64,000 nucleotides of DNA from Achromobacter pestifer (lineage in GTDB: Bacteria; Pseudomonadota; Gammaproteobacteria; Burkholderiales; Burkholderiaceae_B), in contig NZ_CP053985.1 of assembly GCF_013267355.1 (NCBI RefSeq), positions 992,001 through 1,056,000 on the forward strand. Reading direction: 5' to 3'. Every line of letters begins with the position of its first letter. The stretch's first letter is position 1. A program made the translations under genes and the position numbers. This document shows, piece by piece, positions 1 to 8,628 of this stretch. The notes under the pieces are model-generated. The model saw nothing but the letters and a program-made list of their open reading frames with translations, was not told where the DNA came from and did no database searches.

Positions 1-1
1 G

Positions 2-307
2 CACCCCGAACTCAAGCCCCAGGCCTGGCGCCGCATCCTGGACGACAGCCTGGACCGCTTCATCGCGGCCGTGGACGCGGTCGAGGCCGCCATCCCGCAC
101 GACGTCGATCCCGAAAGCGAGGCCGCGGACGCCTGGTACGGCCAGTTGCCCATGGACCCGTACGCCGCCACCGACGAGGCGGAGTTCTTCGCGGTCAGCT
201 CGGAGCACTTCTTCGTGGACCCCTACCCCATGCACGAAGCGCTGCCGCAATGGTATGGGCTGCTGCGGGCCTACTACCGGCAGGATCCCCTGGAACGCTA
301 CGCATGA
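2..307 (+). CDS. mtfA: MtfA-like M90 family peptidase, C-terminal part
   Basis: The reading frame is already open at the left edge, so the N-terminus, including any HExxH zinc site, lies outside the window. The visible 101 residues carry the typical C-terminal pattern of the MtfA (Mlc titration factor) family: EFFAVSSEHFF, then a proline-rich stretch, then LLRAYYRQDPL just before the stop. MtfA proteins are cytosolic zinc peptidases; in E. coli MtfA binds the repressor Mlc, but no Mlc gene is visible here, so the partner is unknown. Its stop overlaps the next start by four bases, which implies translational coupling. Confidence 0.8.
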   Translation, partial: HPELKPQAWRRILDDSLDRFIAAVDAVEAAIPHDVDPESEAADAWYGQLPMDPYAATDEAEFFAVSSEHFFVDPYPMHEALPQWYGLLRAYYRQDPLERYA

Positions 308-813
308 AACAGCTGCTGATCGTGTGGCATTCGCGCACCGGCGCCGCACGGCAGATGGCCGAGGCCACGGCGCGCGGGGCGCGCGCGGCCGCCGCGCAAT
401 TGGAGCAGGCGCCCGACCTGCACGTGCTTCTGCAACGGGCCGCGGACACCCAGGCCGACGCGTTGCTCGCCAGTCAGGCCTATCTGTTCTGCGCCCCCGA
501 GAACCTGGCCTCGCTGAGCGGCGAGATGAAGGAATTCTTCGACCGCAACTACTACGCGGTGCTGGACCGGATACAAGGGCTGCCCTATGCCTGCGCCATC
601 AGCGCGGGCAGCGACGGCGCGGGTGCGGCGCGGCAGGTGGAGCGCATCTGCACCGGCTGGCGGCTCAAGCCCCTGGCGCCGCCGCTCATCGTCAACATGG
701 GTGCGCAGACGGCGCAGCAGATCCTGGCGCCCAAGACCGTGGCCAGCGCGGATATTGCGAGATGCGAGGAATTGGGCGGCCTGCTGGCCGCGACGCTGTT
801 GCTCGGGCAGTAG
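304..813 (+). CDS. Flavodoxin-like NAD(P)H-dependent oxidoreductase
   Basis: A 169-residue protein with the flavodoxin fold. The N-terminal strand and phosphate loop (LIVWHSRTGAARQMA, residues about 4-18) fit an FMN phosphate site. The segment CAPENLASLSGEMKEFFDR near residue 65 resembles the flavin-contacting loop of WrbA-like and multimeric flavodoxins. The ATG is chosen because it overlaps the TGA of the preceding gene. It probably binds FMN and acts as a small cytosolic flavin oxidoreductase, but its substrate cannot be read from the sequence. It is convergent with ridA. Confidence 0.7.
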   Translation: MKQLLIVWHSRTGAARQMAEATARGARAAAAQLEQAPDLHVLLQRAADTQADALLASQAYLFCAPENLASLSGEMKEFFDRNYYAVLDRIQGLPYACAISAGSDGAGAARQVERICTGWRLKPLAPPLIVNMGAQTAQQILAPKTVASADIARCEELGGLLAATLLLGQ

Positions 814-908
814 CCGGCACAACGCGGAATGAAGAGACGGGTGGCGCACGCGCCAGCCCGCCCCCGTGCACGCATCAGGCGCCCACGGCGCCGGATGCGG
901 CAAGCATC

Positions 909-1259
909 TTAGACGGCAGCCGTCACGACGATTTCGACCTTGTAATCCGGATTGGCCAGGCGGGCTTCGACCGTGGCGCGCGGAGGCGAATTGCCGTCGG
1001 CGACCCAAGCGTCCCAGGCCTTGTTCATGCCGTCGAATTCCTTCATGTTGGCCACGTAGATCTGGGCCATCAGGATCTTGGTCTTGTCGCTGCCGGCTTC
1101 GGCCAGCAGGCGGTCGATCGTGGCGAGCACCTGTTCGGTCTGGCCGGTGATGTCCAGCGTGGAATCGTCCGGCACCTGGCCGGCCAGGTACGCGACGCCG
1201 TTGTACACGGCCATGTCGGACAGGCGCTTGGCCACGTGGAAGCGCTTGATGCTGCTCAT
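909..1259 (-). CDS. RidA family protein (enamine/imine deaminase type)
   Basis: A 116-residue single-domain protein of the YjgF/YER057c/UK114 (RidA) family. Visible family features are the VAYLAGQVPD strand near residue 24, the QTEQVLATIDRLLAEAGSDKTKIL helix region and the C-terminal PPRATVEARLANPDYKVEI segment, which contains the arginine that binds the substrate carboxylate in RidA enzymes. RidA hydrolyses reactive 2-aminoacrylate enamines released by PLP enzymes. This sequence resembles the broader Rid subfamilies, so the exact substrate is uncertain. It stands alone between convergent and divergent neighbours. Confidence 0.85.
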   Translation of the reverse strand: MSSIKRFHVAKRLSDMAVYNGVAYLAGQVPDDSTLDITGQTEQVLATIDRLLAEAGSDKTKILMAQIYVANMKEFDGMNKAWDAWVADGNSPPRATVEARLANPDYKVEIVVTAAV

Positions 1260-1331
1260 GAATAGTCCCCTAGATTCGAGTGGGTTGGGTGGAACGATAC
1301 TGAAGAACCCGCAATTTACCCCGAGCCGCCC

Positions 1332-2507
1332 TCAGGCGGGGGGCAGCTGGAATACCTGGCGCAGATAGGCCAGATAGGCCGGATCGTCGCACATGGTCTT
1401 TTCCGGGGCGTCGGACACCTTGGCCACCGGCTGGCCATTGCAGCGGACCATCTTCATGACGATCTGCAAGGGTTCGTGGCCCAGGTCGTTGGTCAGATTG
1501 GTGCCAATGCCGAAAGACACCTTGCAGCGCCCGGAGAACTGGCGGGCCAGCTCGATGGCGCGCGGGAAGGTCAGCGAATCCGAGAACACCAGCGTCTTGG
1601 CGCGCGGATCCACGCGGTTCTTGCGGTAGTGCTCGAGCAGGCGCTCGCCCCAGACGAAGGGATCGCCCGAGTCATGCCGCGCGCCGTCGAACAGCTTGCA
1701 GAAATACATGTCGAAATCGCGCAGGAAGGCATCCATGCCGTAGACATCCGACAGCGCGATACCCAGGTCGCCGCGGTACTCCTTGGCCCACACTTCCAAC
1801 GCGTACACCTGCGAATCGCGCAGCCGCGGGCCCAGCGCCTGGCAGGCCTGCAGGTACTCGTGGCCCATCGTGCCCAGGGGCAGGACCTCGTGCTGCCTGG
1901 CCAGCAGCACATTGCTGGTGCCGGCGAAGTGCTCGCCCATCTGCGCCTTCATGGTCGACACGATCTCCTCGTGCCAGACCTTGGAGAAGCGGCGGCGGGT
2001 ACCGTACTCGGCCACGCGGAAATCGGCCAGCGCCGGATCGTCCAGCACCAGGTGCATCTTGGACTGCAGGCGCTTGCGGCCCTCTTCCCAGTCGGGATTC
2101 TTGCGCGTATTGCGGAAATAGACCTCGTTGACGATGGCCAGCACCGGGATCTCGAACAGGATCGTGTGCAGCCAGGGCCCCTTGACCTCGATGCTGATTT
2201 CGCCCGGGCCCTCGCCTACGCCGATGTGGATGCAGCGCTCCGGCAGGTGGAACAGTTCCAGGAAATCGATGAAGTCGCTTTTGATAAAGCGCAAGCCGCC
2301 CAGATATTTAAGTTCGTCCTCGGTGAAGCGCAGCTGGCACAGCAGGCGTACTTCTTCGCGGATTTCATCCAGGTAGGGACGCAGGTCGACCCCGGGCGTG
2401 CGGCATTTGTAACGGTACTCGACCTGGGCAGCGGGAAACTGATGCAGAACCACCTGCATCATGCTGAATTTATACAGATCGGTGTCGAGCAGCGAAGTGA
2501 TTATCAT
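1332..2507 (-). CDS. pncB: Nicotinate phosphoribosyltransferase
   Basis: This 391-residue enzyme makes nicotinate mononucleotide from nicotinate and PRPP in the Preiss-Handler NAD salvage pathway. It opens with the hallmark [18 protein letters not shown] and contains the GTMGHEYLQ motif near residue 215, whose histidine is phosphorylated during ATP-assisted catalysis. The loop FSDSLTFP and the later [10 protein letters not shown] belong to the phosphoribosyl site. The start at 2507 gives the family-typical N-terminus; eleven further in-frame residues upstream are unlike the family. It diverges from fdxA. Confidence 0.95.
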   Translation of the reverse strand: MIITSLLDTDLYKFSMMQVVLHQFPAAQVEYRYKCRTPGVDLRPYLDEIREEVRLLCQLRFTEDELKYLGGLRFIKSDFIDFLELFHLPERCIHIGVGEGPGEISIEVKGPWLHTILFEIPVLAIVNEVYFRNTRKNPDWEEGRKRLQSKMHLVLDDPALADFRVAEYGTRRRFSKVWHEEIVSTMKAQMGEHFAGTSNVLLARQHEVLPLGTMGHEYLQACQALGPRLRDSQVYALEVWAKEYRGDLGIALSDVYGMDAFLRDFDMYFCKLFDGARHDSGDPFVWGERLLEHYRKNRVDPRAKTLVFSDSLTFPRAIELARQFSGRCKVSFGIGTNLTNDLGHEPLQIVMKMVRCNGQPVAKVSDAPEKTMCDDPAYLAYLRQVFQLPPA

Positions 2508-2663
2508 GATGGCGCGTTTCGTTTCGCGACACCATAGCATAGAGCCCCCCGCGTTAAGGGCGAAGGGCCACTATGTCAATACGGGTATTGCCGGCACATC
2601 GGCGCGGCATTGGGTAAAATCCGCCCAACAAGACACAAAAGCCGCCGCTCCCGGAGTTCCTGA

Positions 2664-2987
2664 ATGACCCACGTTGTCACCGAAAACTGTATTAAGTGCA
2701 AGTACACCGACTGCGTAGACGTGTGCCCGGTGGACTGTTTTCGTGAGGGTCCGAACTTCCTCGTGATCGACCCTGACGAATGCATCGACTGCGCCGTCTG
2801 CATCCCGGAATGCCCGGCCAATGCCATCTACGCCGAAGAGGACGTGCCGCAGGACCAAATGAATTTCATCGCCCTGAACGCCGAACTCTCGCCCGAGTTC
2901 GCCAGCATCAGCCGCGCCAAGAAGCCCCTGCCCGACGCCGACGAATGGAACGGCAAGCAGGACAAGCTGCAATACCTGGAAAAATAA
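2664..2987 (+). CDS. fdxA: 7Fe (3Fe-4S/4Fe-4S) ferredoxin
   Basis: A 107-residue Azotobacter-type seven-iron ferredoxin. The first cluster motif is [18 protein letters not shown] (residues about 9-26) and the second is [12 protein letters not shown] (about 40-51), followed by the family's acidic C-terminal extension ending in LQYLEK. It transfers electrons in the cytosol. The neighbouring ferredoxin-NADP reductase 49 bases downstream is the likely redox partner and is probably cotranscribed. A GGAG lies about seven bases before the ATG. Confidence 0.95.
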   Translation: MTHVVTENCIKCKYTDCVDVCPVDCFREGPNFLVIDPDECIDCAVCIPECPANAIYAEEDVPQDQMNFIALNAELSPEFASISRAKKPLPDADEWNGKQDKLQYLEK

Positions 2988-3036
2988 TCCGCGAACGCCG
3001 GCCCCAGCCTGGCGGCCGGCCTCGCGCGATGTGCCG

Positions 3037-3837
3037 ATGACCGACGACTCCAAATACACGCGCCAGACCGTAACCCACGTCCAGACCTGGGTGCCCGACA
3101 AGCTGTTCTCCGTGCGCGTGACGCGCGACGACGCGTATACGTTCCAGCCCGGCCAGTTTGCCCGGGTCGGTCTGCCGGAGGCCGGCGCCCCCGACGACAC
3201 ACCCACACTGTGGCGCGCCTATTCCATGGTGTCGGCGCCGCACGAACCCTGGCTGGAGTTCTACTCCATCGTGGTCCCCGAAGGCCTGTTCAGCCCGCGC
3301 ATGGCGCGGCTGCAGCCGGGCGATTCCCTGTATGTGGAAAAGGCTCCCTACGGCTTCCTGACCCTGGAACGCTTCGCGCCGGGCGGCGATCTCTGGCTGC
3401 TGGCCTCGGGCACCGGCCTGTCGGCCTACCTGTCGATCCTGCGCGACCCCGCCGTCTGGCGCGCCTACCGCCGCATCGTCCTGGTGCACGGCGTGCGCAC
3501 CGCCGCGGAGCTCGCCTACCGCGGCGAAATCGAATCCTGGCGCAATCAGCCCGACCTGGCCGAGTTTTTCGCGGCGGATCCGCAGAAGCTCGTGTACCTG
3601 CCCATCGCCACCCGCGAGGCCCTGCCCGGCATGCCGCAGGAACGCCTGACCACCCTGATCGCCGACGGCCGCCTGGAACAGTTGGCCGGCCAGCCGCTGG
3701 ATCCCGCAGAGGCCAAGATCATGCTTTGCGGCAATCCAGACATGCTGGCCGACGCCCGCAAGCTGCTGGGCGAACGCGGTTTCAAGCCCGGACGCCGTGG
3801 CATCCCCGGCAATCTGGCGGTAGAAAACTACTGGTAG
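3037..3837 (+). CDS. fpr: Ferredoxin--NADP reductase
   Basis: A 266-residue FAD enzyme of the bacterial subclass that lacks long plant-type insertions. The FAD motif RAYSMVSAP is near residue 65 and the NADP-binding stretch LLASGTGLSAYLSILRD near residue 125. It ends with NLAVENYW, and the C-terminal aromatic residue fits this class. It passes electrons between NADPH and ferredoxin or flavodoxin. The ATG at 3037 is preferred; a GTG two codons earlier also keeps the frame. It follows fdxA. Confidence 0.93.
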   Translation: MTDDSKYTRQTVTHVQTWVPDKLFSVRVTRDDAYTFQPGQFARVGLPEAGAPDDTPTLWRAYSMVSAPHEPWLEFYSIVVPEGLFSPRMARLQPGDSLYVEKAPYGFLTLERFAPGGDLWLLASGTGLSAYLSILRDPAVWRAYRRIVLVHGVRTAAELAYRGEIESWRNQPDLAEFFAADPQKLVYLPIATREALPGMPQERLTTLIADGRLEQLAGQPLDPAEAKIMLCGNPDMLADARKLLGERGFKPGRRGIPGNLAVENYW

Positions 3838-3891
3838 TTCTCTCCGTCCGACTTAGTGCATAAATCCTCCCTTTGATATTGCTCCAGGGTG

Positions 3892-3940
3892 TAAAAAGCG
3901 CCCTAAACTGGTGCCCAATGGGTAGTTGGGTCGCTTTTTA
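3892..3940. terminator. Putative terminator hairpin after fpr
   Basis: Perfect 9-base arms (TAAAAAGCG at 3892-3900 and CGCTTTTTA at 3932-3940) enclose a CCC...GGG stretch that can extend the stem past one bulged base. The A-rich left arm and T-rich right arm would suit termination on either strand. It lies in the 212-base gap before phaZ, which must also hold the phaZ promoter; no convincing promoter hexamers were found there. Confidence 0.5.
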
Positions 3941-4049
3941 GCAACAGATTTGCTTTTTTTGTCGGCGTTTCTTCAGGCTGTTTGGAAATATCGTTAGTCC
4001 CCAGAGCAATAATCGGGACACACGCACGACCCAGAAGGACTTTTCTCAA

Positions 4050-5276
4050 ATGCTGTATCAATTGCACGAAATGCAGCGCGCCTTCCTGACTCCGTTCGCT
4101 GCATTCACGGACGCCGGTTCCCAGCTGTTTTCCAGCCCCTACAGCCCTCTCGCCTATACCCCGATTTCCCGCCAGATGGCGGCCGGGTATGAGCTGATGA
4201 CCCGCATCGGCAAGGAATACCAGAAGCCTGCCTGGAATTTGCCCGCCACCAAGATCCAGGGCAAGTCCGTCCGCGTCATCGAAGGCGTGGCCATGGACAA
4301 GCCCTTCTGCCGCCTGCTGCACTTCCAGCGCGACGTCCGCCACGCGGGCCAGGACGACCCCAAGGTCCTGCTGGTCGCGCCGCTGTCGGGCCACCACGCC
4401 ACCCTGCTGCGCGACACCGTGCGCGCCCTGCTGCCCGCCCATGACGTCTACGTCACCGACTGGGTCGACGCCCGCATGGTGCCGCTGTCGGCCGGTCCGT
4501 TCCATCTGAACGACTACGTGCGCTACGTGCAGGACTTCATCCGCCACCTGGGCCCGGACGTGCACGTCATTTCCGTGTGCCAGCCCACGGTGCCGGTGCT
4601 GGCCGCCGTCTCGTTGATGGCCTCCGCCAACGATCCCTGCCAGCCGCGCAGCATGGTGATGATGGGCGGTCCCATCGACCCGCGCCAGTCGCCCACGCAG
4701 GTGAACCGCCTGGCCACGACCAAGCCTTACAGCTGGTTCGAGAACCAGGTCATCCATCCGGTGCCGCCGCGCTATCCGGGCGCCGGCCGCAAGGTCTACC
4801 CGGGATTTCTGCAGCACGCGGGATTCATGGCCATGAATCCCGACCGCCACATGAAGTCGCACTACGACTTCTACCTGGACCTGCTGCGCGGCGACGATAG
4901 CGACGCCGAAATGCATCGCCGCTTCTACGACGAATACAACGCCGTGCTGGACATGCCGGCCGAGTTCTACCTGGACACGATCCGCATGGTGTTCCAGGAA
5001 TTCCAGCTGCCCAACGGCACCTGGGAAGTGGACGGCAAGCTGGTGCGCCCGGCGGACATCAAGAAGGTCGCCCTTCTGACCATCGAAGGCGAACTGGACG
5101 ACATCTCGGGCCAGGGCCAGACCCGCGCCGCCATCAAGCTGTGCAAGAACATCCCGGCCGAACGCAAGACGCACTACACGGCGCCCAACTGCGGCCACTA
5201 CGGCATTTTCTCGGGCCGCCGCTGGCGCGAAATGATCTGTCCTAAAATTGCCGAATTCATCCGGCAATCTGCGTAG
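4050..5276 (+). CDS. phaZ: Intracellular polyhydroxyalkanoate (PHB) depolymerase
   Basis: A 408-residue protein of the intracellular PhaZ family (Cupriavidus PhaZ1 type), which hydrolyses amorphous poly-3-hydroxybutyrate granules to release carbon reserves. It has no signal peptide. The lipase-box equivalent is ISVCQPT, with the cysteine nucleophile at residue 177 typical of this family. The C-terminal GHYGIFSGRRWR supplies the catalytic histidine, and EGELDDISG contains a likely acid residue. AAGGA precedes the ATG by about 12 bases. No PHA synthase or phasin lies in the window. Confidence 0.93.
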   Translation: MLYQLHEMQRAFLTPFAAFTDAGSQLFSSPYSPLAYTPISRQMAAGYELMTRIGKEYQKPAWNLPATKIQGKSVRVIEGVAMDKPFCRLLHFQRDVRHAGQDDPKVLLVAPLSGHHATLLRDTVRALLPAHDVYVTDWVDARMVPLSAGPFHLNDYVRYVQDFIRHLGPDVHVISVCQPTVPVLAAVSLMASANDPCQPRSMVMMGGPIDPRQSPTQVNRLATTKPYSWFENQVIHPVPPRYPGAGRKVYPGFLQHAGFMAMNPDRHMKSHYDFYLDLLRGDDSDAEMHRRFYDEYNAVLDMPAEFYLDTIRMVFQEFQLPNGTWEVDGKLVRPADIKKVALLTIEGELDDISGQGQTRAAIKLCKNIPAERKTHYTAPNCGHYGIFSGRRWREMICPKIAEFIRQSA

Positions 5277-5322
5277 GATGGGTGTAGCGCGAGTCAAGCC
5301 GGACTAAGACCCGGACCTCCGA

Positions 5323-5385
5323 CGCGCGCAACCCATCAAATAGCGGTGGCTAGAAATATCACTGCTGTTTGATGGGTTGCGCGCG
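5323..5385. repeat. Large perfect hairpin, REP-like intergenic palindrome
   Basis: Perfect 18-base inverted arms (5323-5340 and 5368-5385, core AACCCATC / GATGGGTT flanked by CGCGCG). The stem continues inward for eight more pairs (5341-5348 with 5360-5367, two of them G-T wobbles), giving a 26-pair stem with an 11-base loop. A related arm, GATGGGTGTAGCGCGA, occurs directly after phaZ at about 5279-5294 and could pair with the same left arm instead. The GATGGGT...GCGC type core resembles dispersed proteobacterial intergenic palindromes. It may terminate or stabilise phaZ mRNA. Confidence 0.8.
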
Positions 5386-5452
5386 ATCTGCATTTGGGTC
5401 CCTGGCTTCTGTCTTTCGCGCCCCCGTCCCACGATTTCTTCTTCACATCCTA

Positions 5453-6097
5453 ATGTCCTGTCGCTCATTAGCCGACCGCATCGATGCCTTGCTGCCCCAG
5501 ACGCAATGCACCAAGTGCGGATACGACGGCTGCCGGCCCTATGCCGACGCCATCGCGGACGGCTCCGCCCCGATCAACCGTTGCCCTCCGGGAGGCGATG
5601 AAGGCATCGCCGCGCTGGCGGCCCTGCTCGACGCCCCCGTCCTGCCGCTGGACGCCAGCCGCGGCGAACCCGGTCCGCTGCTGGTCGCGCGCATCGACGA
5701 AGCGCACTGCATCGGCTGTACGCTGTGCATCCAGGCCTGTCCCGTGGACGCCATCGTGGGCGCCAACAAACATATGCATACCGTGCTGGCCGACTGGTGC
5801 ACCGGCTGCGACCTGTGCGTGGCGCCCTGTCCGGTCGATTGCATCCAGATGGTGCCGGCAGGCCGCGCCTGGGGATCGCAGGATGCCGCCATCAGCCGCC
5901 AGCGCCACCGCAGCCATCTGGCGCGCACGGAACGCCTGGCCGCCGACAACGTGCGCCTGATGGCGCCCGAGCCCACCGCCGCGCCCAGCGCACCCGCTCC
6001 CGCCGCCGACGAAGCGCGCAACGAGGACCGCAAGCGCTCCGCCATTGAATCCGCGCTGGCCCGCGCACGGGCCCGCCGCAACCCCACGCAATCATGA
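5453..6097 (+). CDS. rsxB: RnfB/RsxB-type ferredoxin-like electron transfer protein
   Basis: A 214-residue iron-sulfur protein. Residues about 7-50 form the RnfB Fe-S domain (four Cys: CTKCGYDGC and later NRCPPGG). Two 4Fe-4S motifs follow: [14 protein letters not shown] near residue 89 and [14 protein letters not shown] near 119. The C-terminal 60 residues are Ala-, Arg- and Pro-rich. In E. coli RsxB belongs to the membrane complex RsxABCDGE next to nth. Here no other rnf gene is present and the N-terminal membrane helix is missing, so it is probably soluble. It overlaps nth by four bases. The start is the first ATG clear of the upstream hairpin. Confidence 0.85.
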   Translation: MSCRSLADRIDALLPQTQCTKCGYDGCRPYADAIADGSAPINRCPPGGDEGIAALAALLDAPVLPLDASRGEPGPLLVARIDEAHCIGCTLCIQACPVDAIVGANKHMHTVLADWCTGCDLCVAPCPVDCIQMVPAGRAWGSQDAAISRQRHRSHLARTERLAADNVRLMAPEPTAAPSAPAPAADEARNEDRKRSAIESALARARARRNPTQS

Positions 6098-6729
6098 ACG
6101 CAGCCAAACGCCGAGAGATCTTCGCCCGCCTGCAGGCCGCCAATCCGCACCCGACCACCGAGCTCGAATACGACACGCCGTTCCAGTTGCTGATCGCGGT
6201 GCTGCTGTCGGCGCAGGCGACCGACAAATCGGTCAACATCGCCACGCGCAAATTCTTCCCCGCTTACGGCACGCCGCAGGCCCTGCTGGCGTTGGGCGAA
6301 GAAGGCCTGGCGGATTACATCAAGACCATCGGCCTGTACCGCACCAAGGCGAAGAACACCATCGCCACCTGCAAGATCCTGATCGAGCAGCACGGCGGCG
6401 AAGTGCCGCAGACGCGCGAGGCGCTCGAAGCCCTGCCCGGCGTGGGACGCAAGACCGCCAACGTGGTGCTCAACACCGCGTTCGGGCAACCCACGATGGC
6501 GGTGGACACGCACATCTTCCGCGTGTCGAACCGCACCGGCATCGCGCCCGGCAAGAACGTGCTGGAAGTCGAACAGAAACTCGAGAAGTTCGTGCCACGC
6601 GAATACATGCAGGACGCGCACCACTGGCTGATCCTGCTGGGCCGCTACGTCTGCGTGGCGCGCAAACCCAAATGCCCTCAATGCGGCATTTCCGATCTCT
6701 GCGAATTCAAGCAGAAGACGCCTGCCTGA
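6094..6729 (+). CDS. nth: Endonuclease III, DNA glycosylase/AP lyase
   Basis: A 211-residue base-excision repair enzyme that removes oxidised pyrimidines and cleaves the abasic strand. The helix-hairpin-helix [17 protein letters not shown] near residue 110 contains the catalytic lysine, and the aspartate follows in [13 protein letters not shown] near residue 135. The 4Fe-4S cluster is given by C-x6-C-x2-C-x5-C in the segment [17 protein letters not shown] near the C-terminus. Length matches the family. It is translationally coupled to rsxB, preserving part of the classical rsx-nth order. Confidence 0.96.
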   Translation: MNAAKRREIFARLQAANPHPTTELEYDTPFQLLIAVLLSAQATDKSVNIATRKFFPAYGTPQALLALGEEGLADYIKTIGLYRTKAKNTIATCKILIEQHGGEVPQTREALEALPGVGRKTANVVLNTAFGQPTMAVDTHIFRVSNRTGIAPGKNVLEVEQKLEKFVPREYMQDAHHWLILLGRYVCVARKPKCPQCGISDLCEFKQKTPA

Positions 6730-6754
6730 CGGCGCATGAGCTTATGCGCCGTCA
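6727..6754 (+). terminator. Hairpin at the nth stop codon
   Basis: Perfect 11-base arms, TGACGGCGCAT and ATGCGCCGTCA, around a six-base loop. The left arm begins with the nth stop codon. No T-run follows, so it is either a weak or Rho-assisted terminator or an mRNA-stabilising structure. Confidence 0.5.
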
Positions 6755-7085
6755 CGGCATCGGCGCGCGGCAAACCGGGTTTTCCCTGGCTCTGAAATGC
6801 ATGACACGTTGATGACGATCAACGCGTATTTGCTGCATTGCGTTTCCATTATGGAAAGGCTCTCTTCCCTTGTGGCGCAAGCATTGTCGGCCTGCCGACA
6901 ATTGCCCTTGCCGCACTGCAAAACCTATGACAAACCCTCATGGAATTTTGATAAATAGGTGCGCATACTCGCCGGCAACTCATAAGAAAACTGCGATTTC
7001 CTCAACAGTTTTCCAGACCCTGCGGGGACCTGGCGCAACGACGGCAGGTGGAGACCGAAATAAATACAACGCCGGTGCAGCGAAC
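6755..7085 (+). promoter_or_regulatory. Upstream regulatory region of the first liv operon
   Basis: This gene-free stretch holds three palindromes: CGTTGAT-N4-ATCAACG (6807-6824), TTTCCAT-T-ATGGAAA (6843-6857) and ATTGTCGGC-CT-GCCGACAAT (6883-6902). A candidate sigma70 promoter follows, with -35 ATGACA at 6927-6932 and -10 GATAAA at 6950-6955, spacing 17. The palindromes would lie upstream of that promoter, in activator position. No regulator gene is adjacent, so which protein binds is unknown. No ORF with family features was found. Confidence 0.45.
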
Positions 7086-7859
7086 ATGGACGACACGATC
7101 CTGGAGACAAAAGGCCTCACCAAGGAATTCCGCGGATTCGTCGCGGTCAATGGGGTCGATTTGCGTATCAAGCGGGGCGAGATTCATGCCTTGATCGGGC
7201 CTAACGGCGCGGGCAAGACCACTTGCTTCAACCTGCTTACCAAGTTTCTTTCTCCCACGTCGGGAACCATCAAGTTCAACGGTATCGACATTACCGGCGA
7301 GCGGCCCGCGCAGATCGCGCGGCGCGGCGTGATCCGTTCATTCCAGATCTCGGCGGTGTTCCCGCACCTGACCGTGCTGGAGAACGTGCGTATCGGCCTG
7401 CAGCGCAAGACCGGCCTGTCTTTCCACTTCTGGAAAAGCGACAAGCAGCTGGCTGCGCTTGAAGAGCCCGCGCGCGCCCTGCTGGACCAGGTGGACCTGG
7501 GCTCCTTCGCCGACGAAACCACCGTCAACCTGCCCTACGGCCGCAAGCGCGCACTGGAAATCGCCACCACGCTGGCGATGGAACCCGAGCTGATGCTGCT
7601 GGACGAACCCACGCAGGGCATGGGCCACGAGGACGTGGACCGCGTCACGCAACTGATCAAGCGCGTCAGCGCCGGGCGCACCATCCTGATGGTGGAACAC
7701 AACATGAATGTCGTGTCCTCCATCGCCAACACCATTACTGTGCTGGCGCGCGGCAGCGTGCTGGCCGAAGGATCGTACGCCGAAGTCTCCCGCCATCCGG
7801 CCGTGATGCAGGCTTACATGGGCACCACCGAGGGCGAACTTCAAGGAGCGCACGCATGA
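7086..7859 (+). CDS. livG: Branched-chain amino acid type ABC transporter ATPase LivG
   Basis: A 257-residue ABC ATPase. Walker A is GPNGAGKTT near residue 42, Walker B is LMLLDEPTQGM near 175, and the switch histidine is in MVEHNMN. The signature is LPYGRKRALEIA, a LivG-type variant of the LSGGQ loop. The C-terminal HPAVMQAYMG tail is family-typical. The ATG at 7086 gives a family-length N-terminus; longer in-frame starts add an unrelated peptide. It energises uptake together with LivF, encoded with a four-base overlap. Confidence 0.9.
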   Translation: MDDTILETKGLTKEFRGFVAVNGVDLRIKRGEIHALIGPNGAGKTTCFNLLTKFLSPTSGTIKFNGIDITGERPAQIARRGVIRSFQISAVFPHLTVLENVRIGLQRKTGLSFHFWKSDKQLAALEEPARALLDQVDLGSFADETTVNLPYGRKRALEIATTLAMEPELMLLDEPTQGMGHEDVDRVTQLIKRVSAGRTILMVEHNMNVVSSIANTITVLARGSVLAEGSYAEVSRHPAVMQAYMGTTEGELQGAHA

Positions 7860-8566
7860 GCACCCCGGCACTCGAAATTTCGGGCCTGCAGGCCTGGTAC
7901 GGGGAATCGCATATCCTGCACGGCGTGGATATGCGCGTTGGACAAGGCGAAGTGGTCACGCTGCTCGGACGCAACGGCGCCGGGCGCACCACCACCCTGC
8001 GGGCCATCCTGGGCCTGACGGGATCGCGCAAGGGCTCGGTACGCATCCACGGCACCGAAGCCATTGATCTGCCCACCTACAAGATCGCCCATCTGGGCGT
8101 GGGCTACTGCCCCGAGGAACGCGGCATCTTCGCCAGCCTGTCCTGCGAAGAGAACCTGCTGCTGCCTCCGGTCGTGGGCTCGCTGGGCGGCGGCATGTCG
8201 CTGGCCGAGATCTACGACATGTTCCCCAATCTGCAGGAGCGCCGGAATTCTCCCGGCACGCGCCTGTCTGGCGGCGAACAGCAGATGCTGGCCGTGGCGC
8301 GCATCCTGCGCACCGGCGCCAACCTGCTGCTGCTCGACGAAATCTCCGAAGGCCTCGCCCCTGTCATCGTGCAGGCGCTGGCGCGCATGATCACGGCGCT
8401 GAAGCAGCGCGGCTACACCATCGTCATGGTGGAGCAGAACTTCCGCTTCGCAGCGCCCTTGGCCGACCGCTTCTATGTCATGGAGCATGGCCAGATCGTC
8501 GAGCACTTCGAAGCCGCAGAACTTTCAGAGAAACAGGACACGCTCAACGAACTGCTGGGCGTCTAG
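7856..8566 (+). CDS. livF: Branched-chain amino acid type ABC transporter ATPase LivF (Walker A Lys to Arg)
   Basis: A 236-residue LivF-type ATPase pairing with LivG. The signature is LSGGEQQML and Walker B is LLLLDEISEGL. The switch position reads VEQN, the glutamine being usual for LivF. Walker A reads GRNGAGRTT: the lysine that contacts the nucleotide phosphates is Arg44 (codon CGC at 7985-7987). The other two LivF proteins in this window keep lysine. The dimer may therefore be asymmetric, with hydrolysis mainly at the other site. It overlaps livG by four bases. Confidence 0.88.
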   Translation: MSTPALEISGLQAWYGESHILHGVDMRVGQGEVVTLLGRNGAGRTTTLRAILGLTGSRKGSVRIHGTEAIDLPTYKIAHLGVGYCPEERGIFASLSCEENLLLPPVVGSLGGGMSLAEIYDMFPNLQERRNSPGTRLSGGEQQMLAVARILRTGANLLLLDEISEGLAPVIVQALARMITALKQRGYTIVMVEQNFRFAAPLADRFYVMEHGQIVEHFEAAELSEKQDTLNELLGV

Positions 8567-8628
8567 AACCTGTGTCATCCGCCGGAAATCCGGCAACACT
8601 ACACCGTAGGGAAGAGAGGAGTCATCCC

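Noticed and set aside
2508..2663. Promoter hexamers between pncB and fdxA
   Set aside because: TTGCCG and TAAAAT occur but are about 21 bases apart, too far for a sigma70 promoter.
8395..8470. Glutamine instead of histidine at the switch position of the LivF proteins
   Set aside because: VEQN is normal for LivF-type ATPases, unlike the Walker A change in the first LivF.
8581..8594. Short GCCGGA/TCCGGC inverted repeat between livF and the binding-protein gene
   Set aside because: Only six pairs with a two-base gap and no T-run; frequent by chance in GC-rich DNA.
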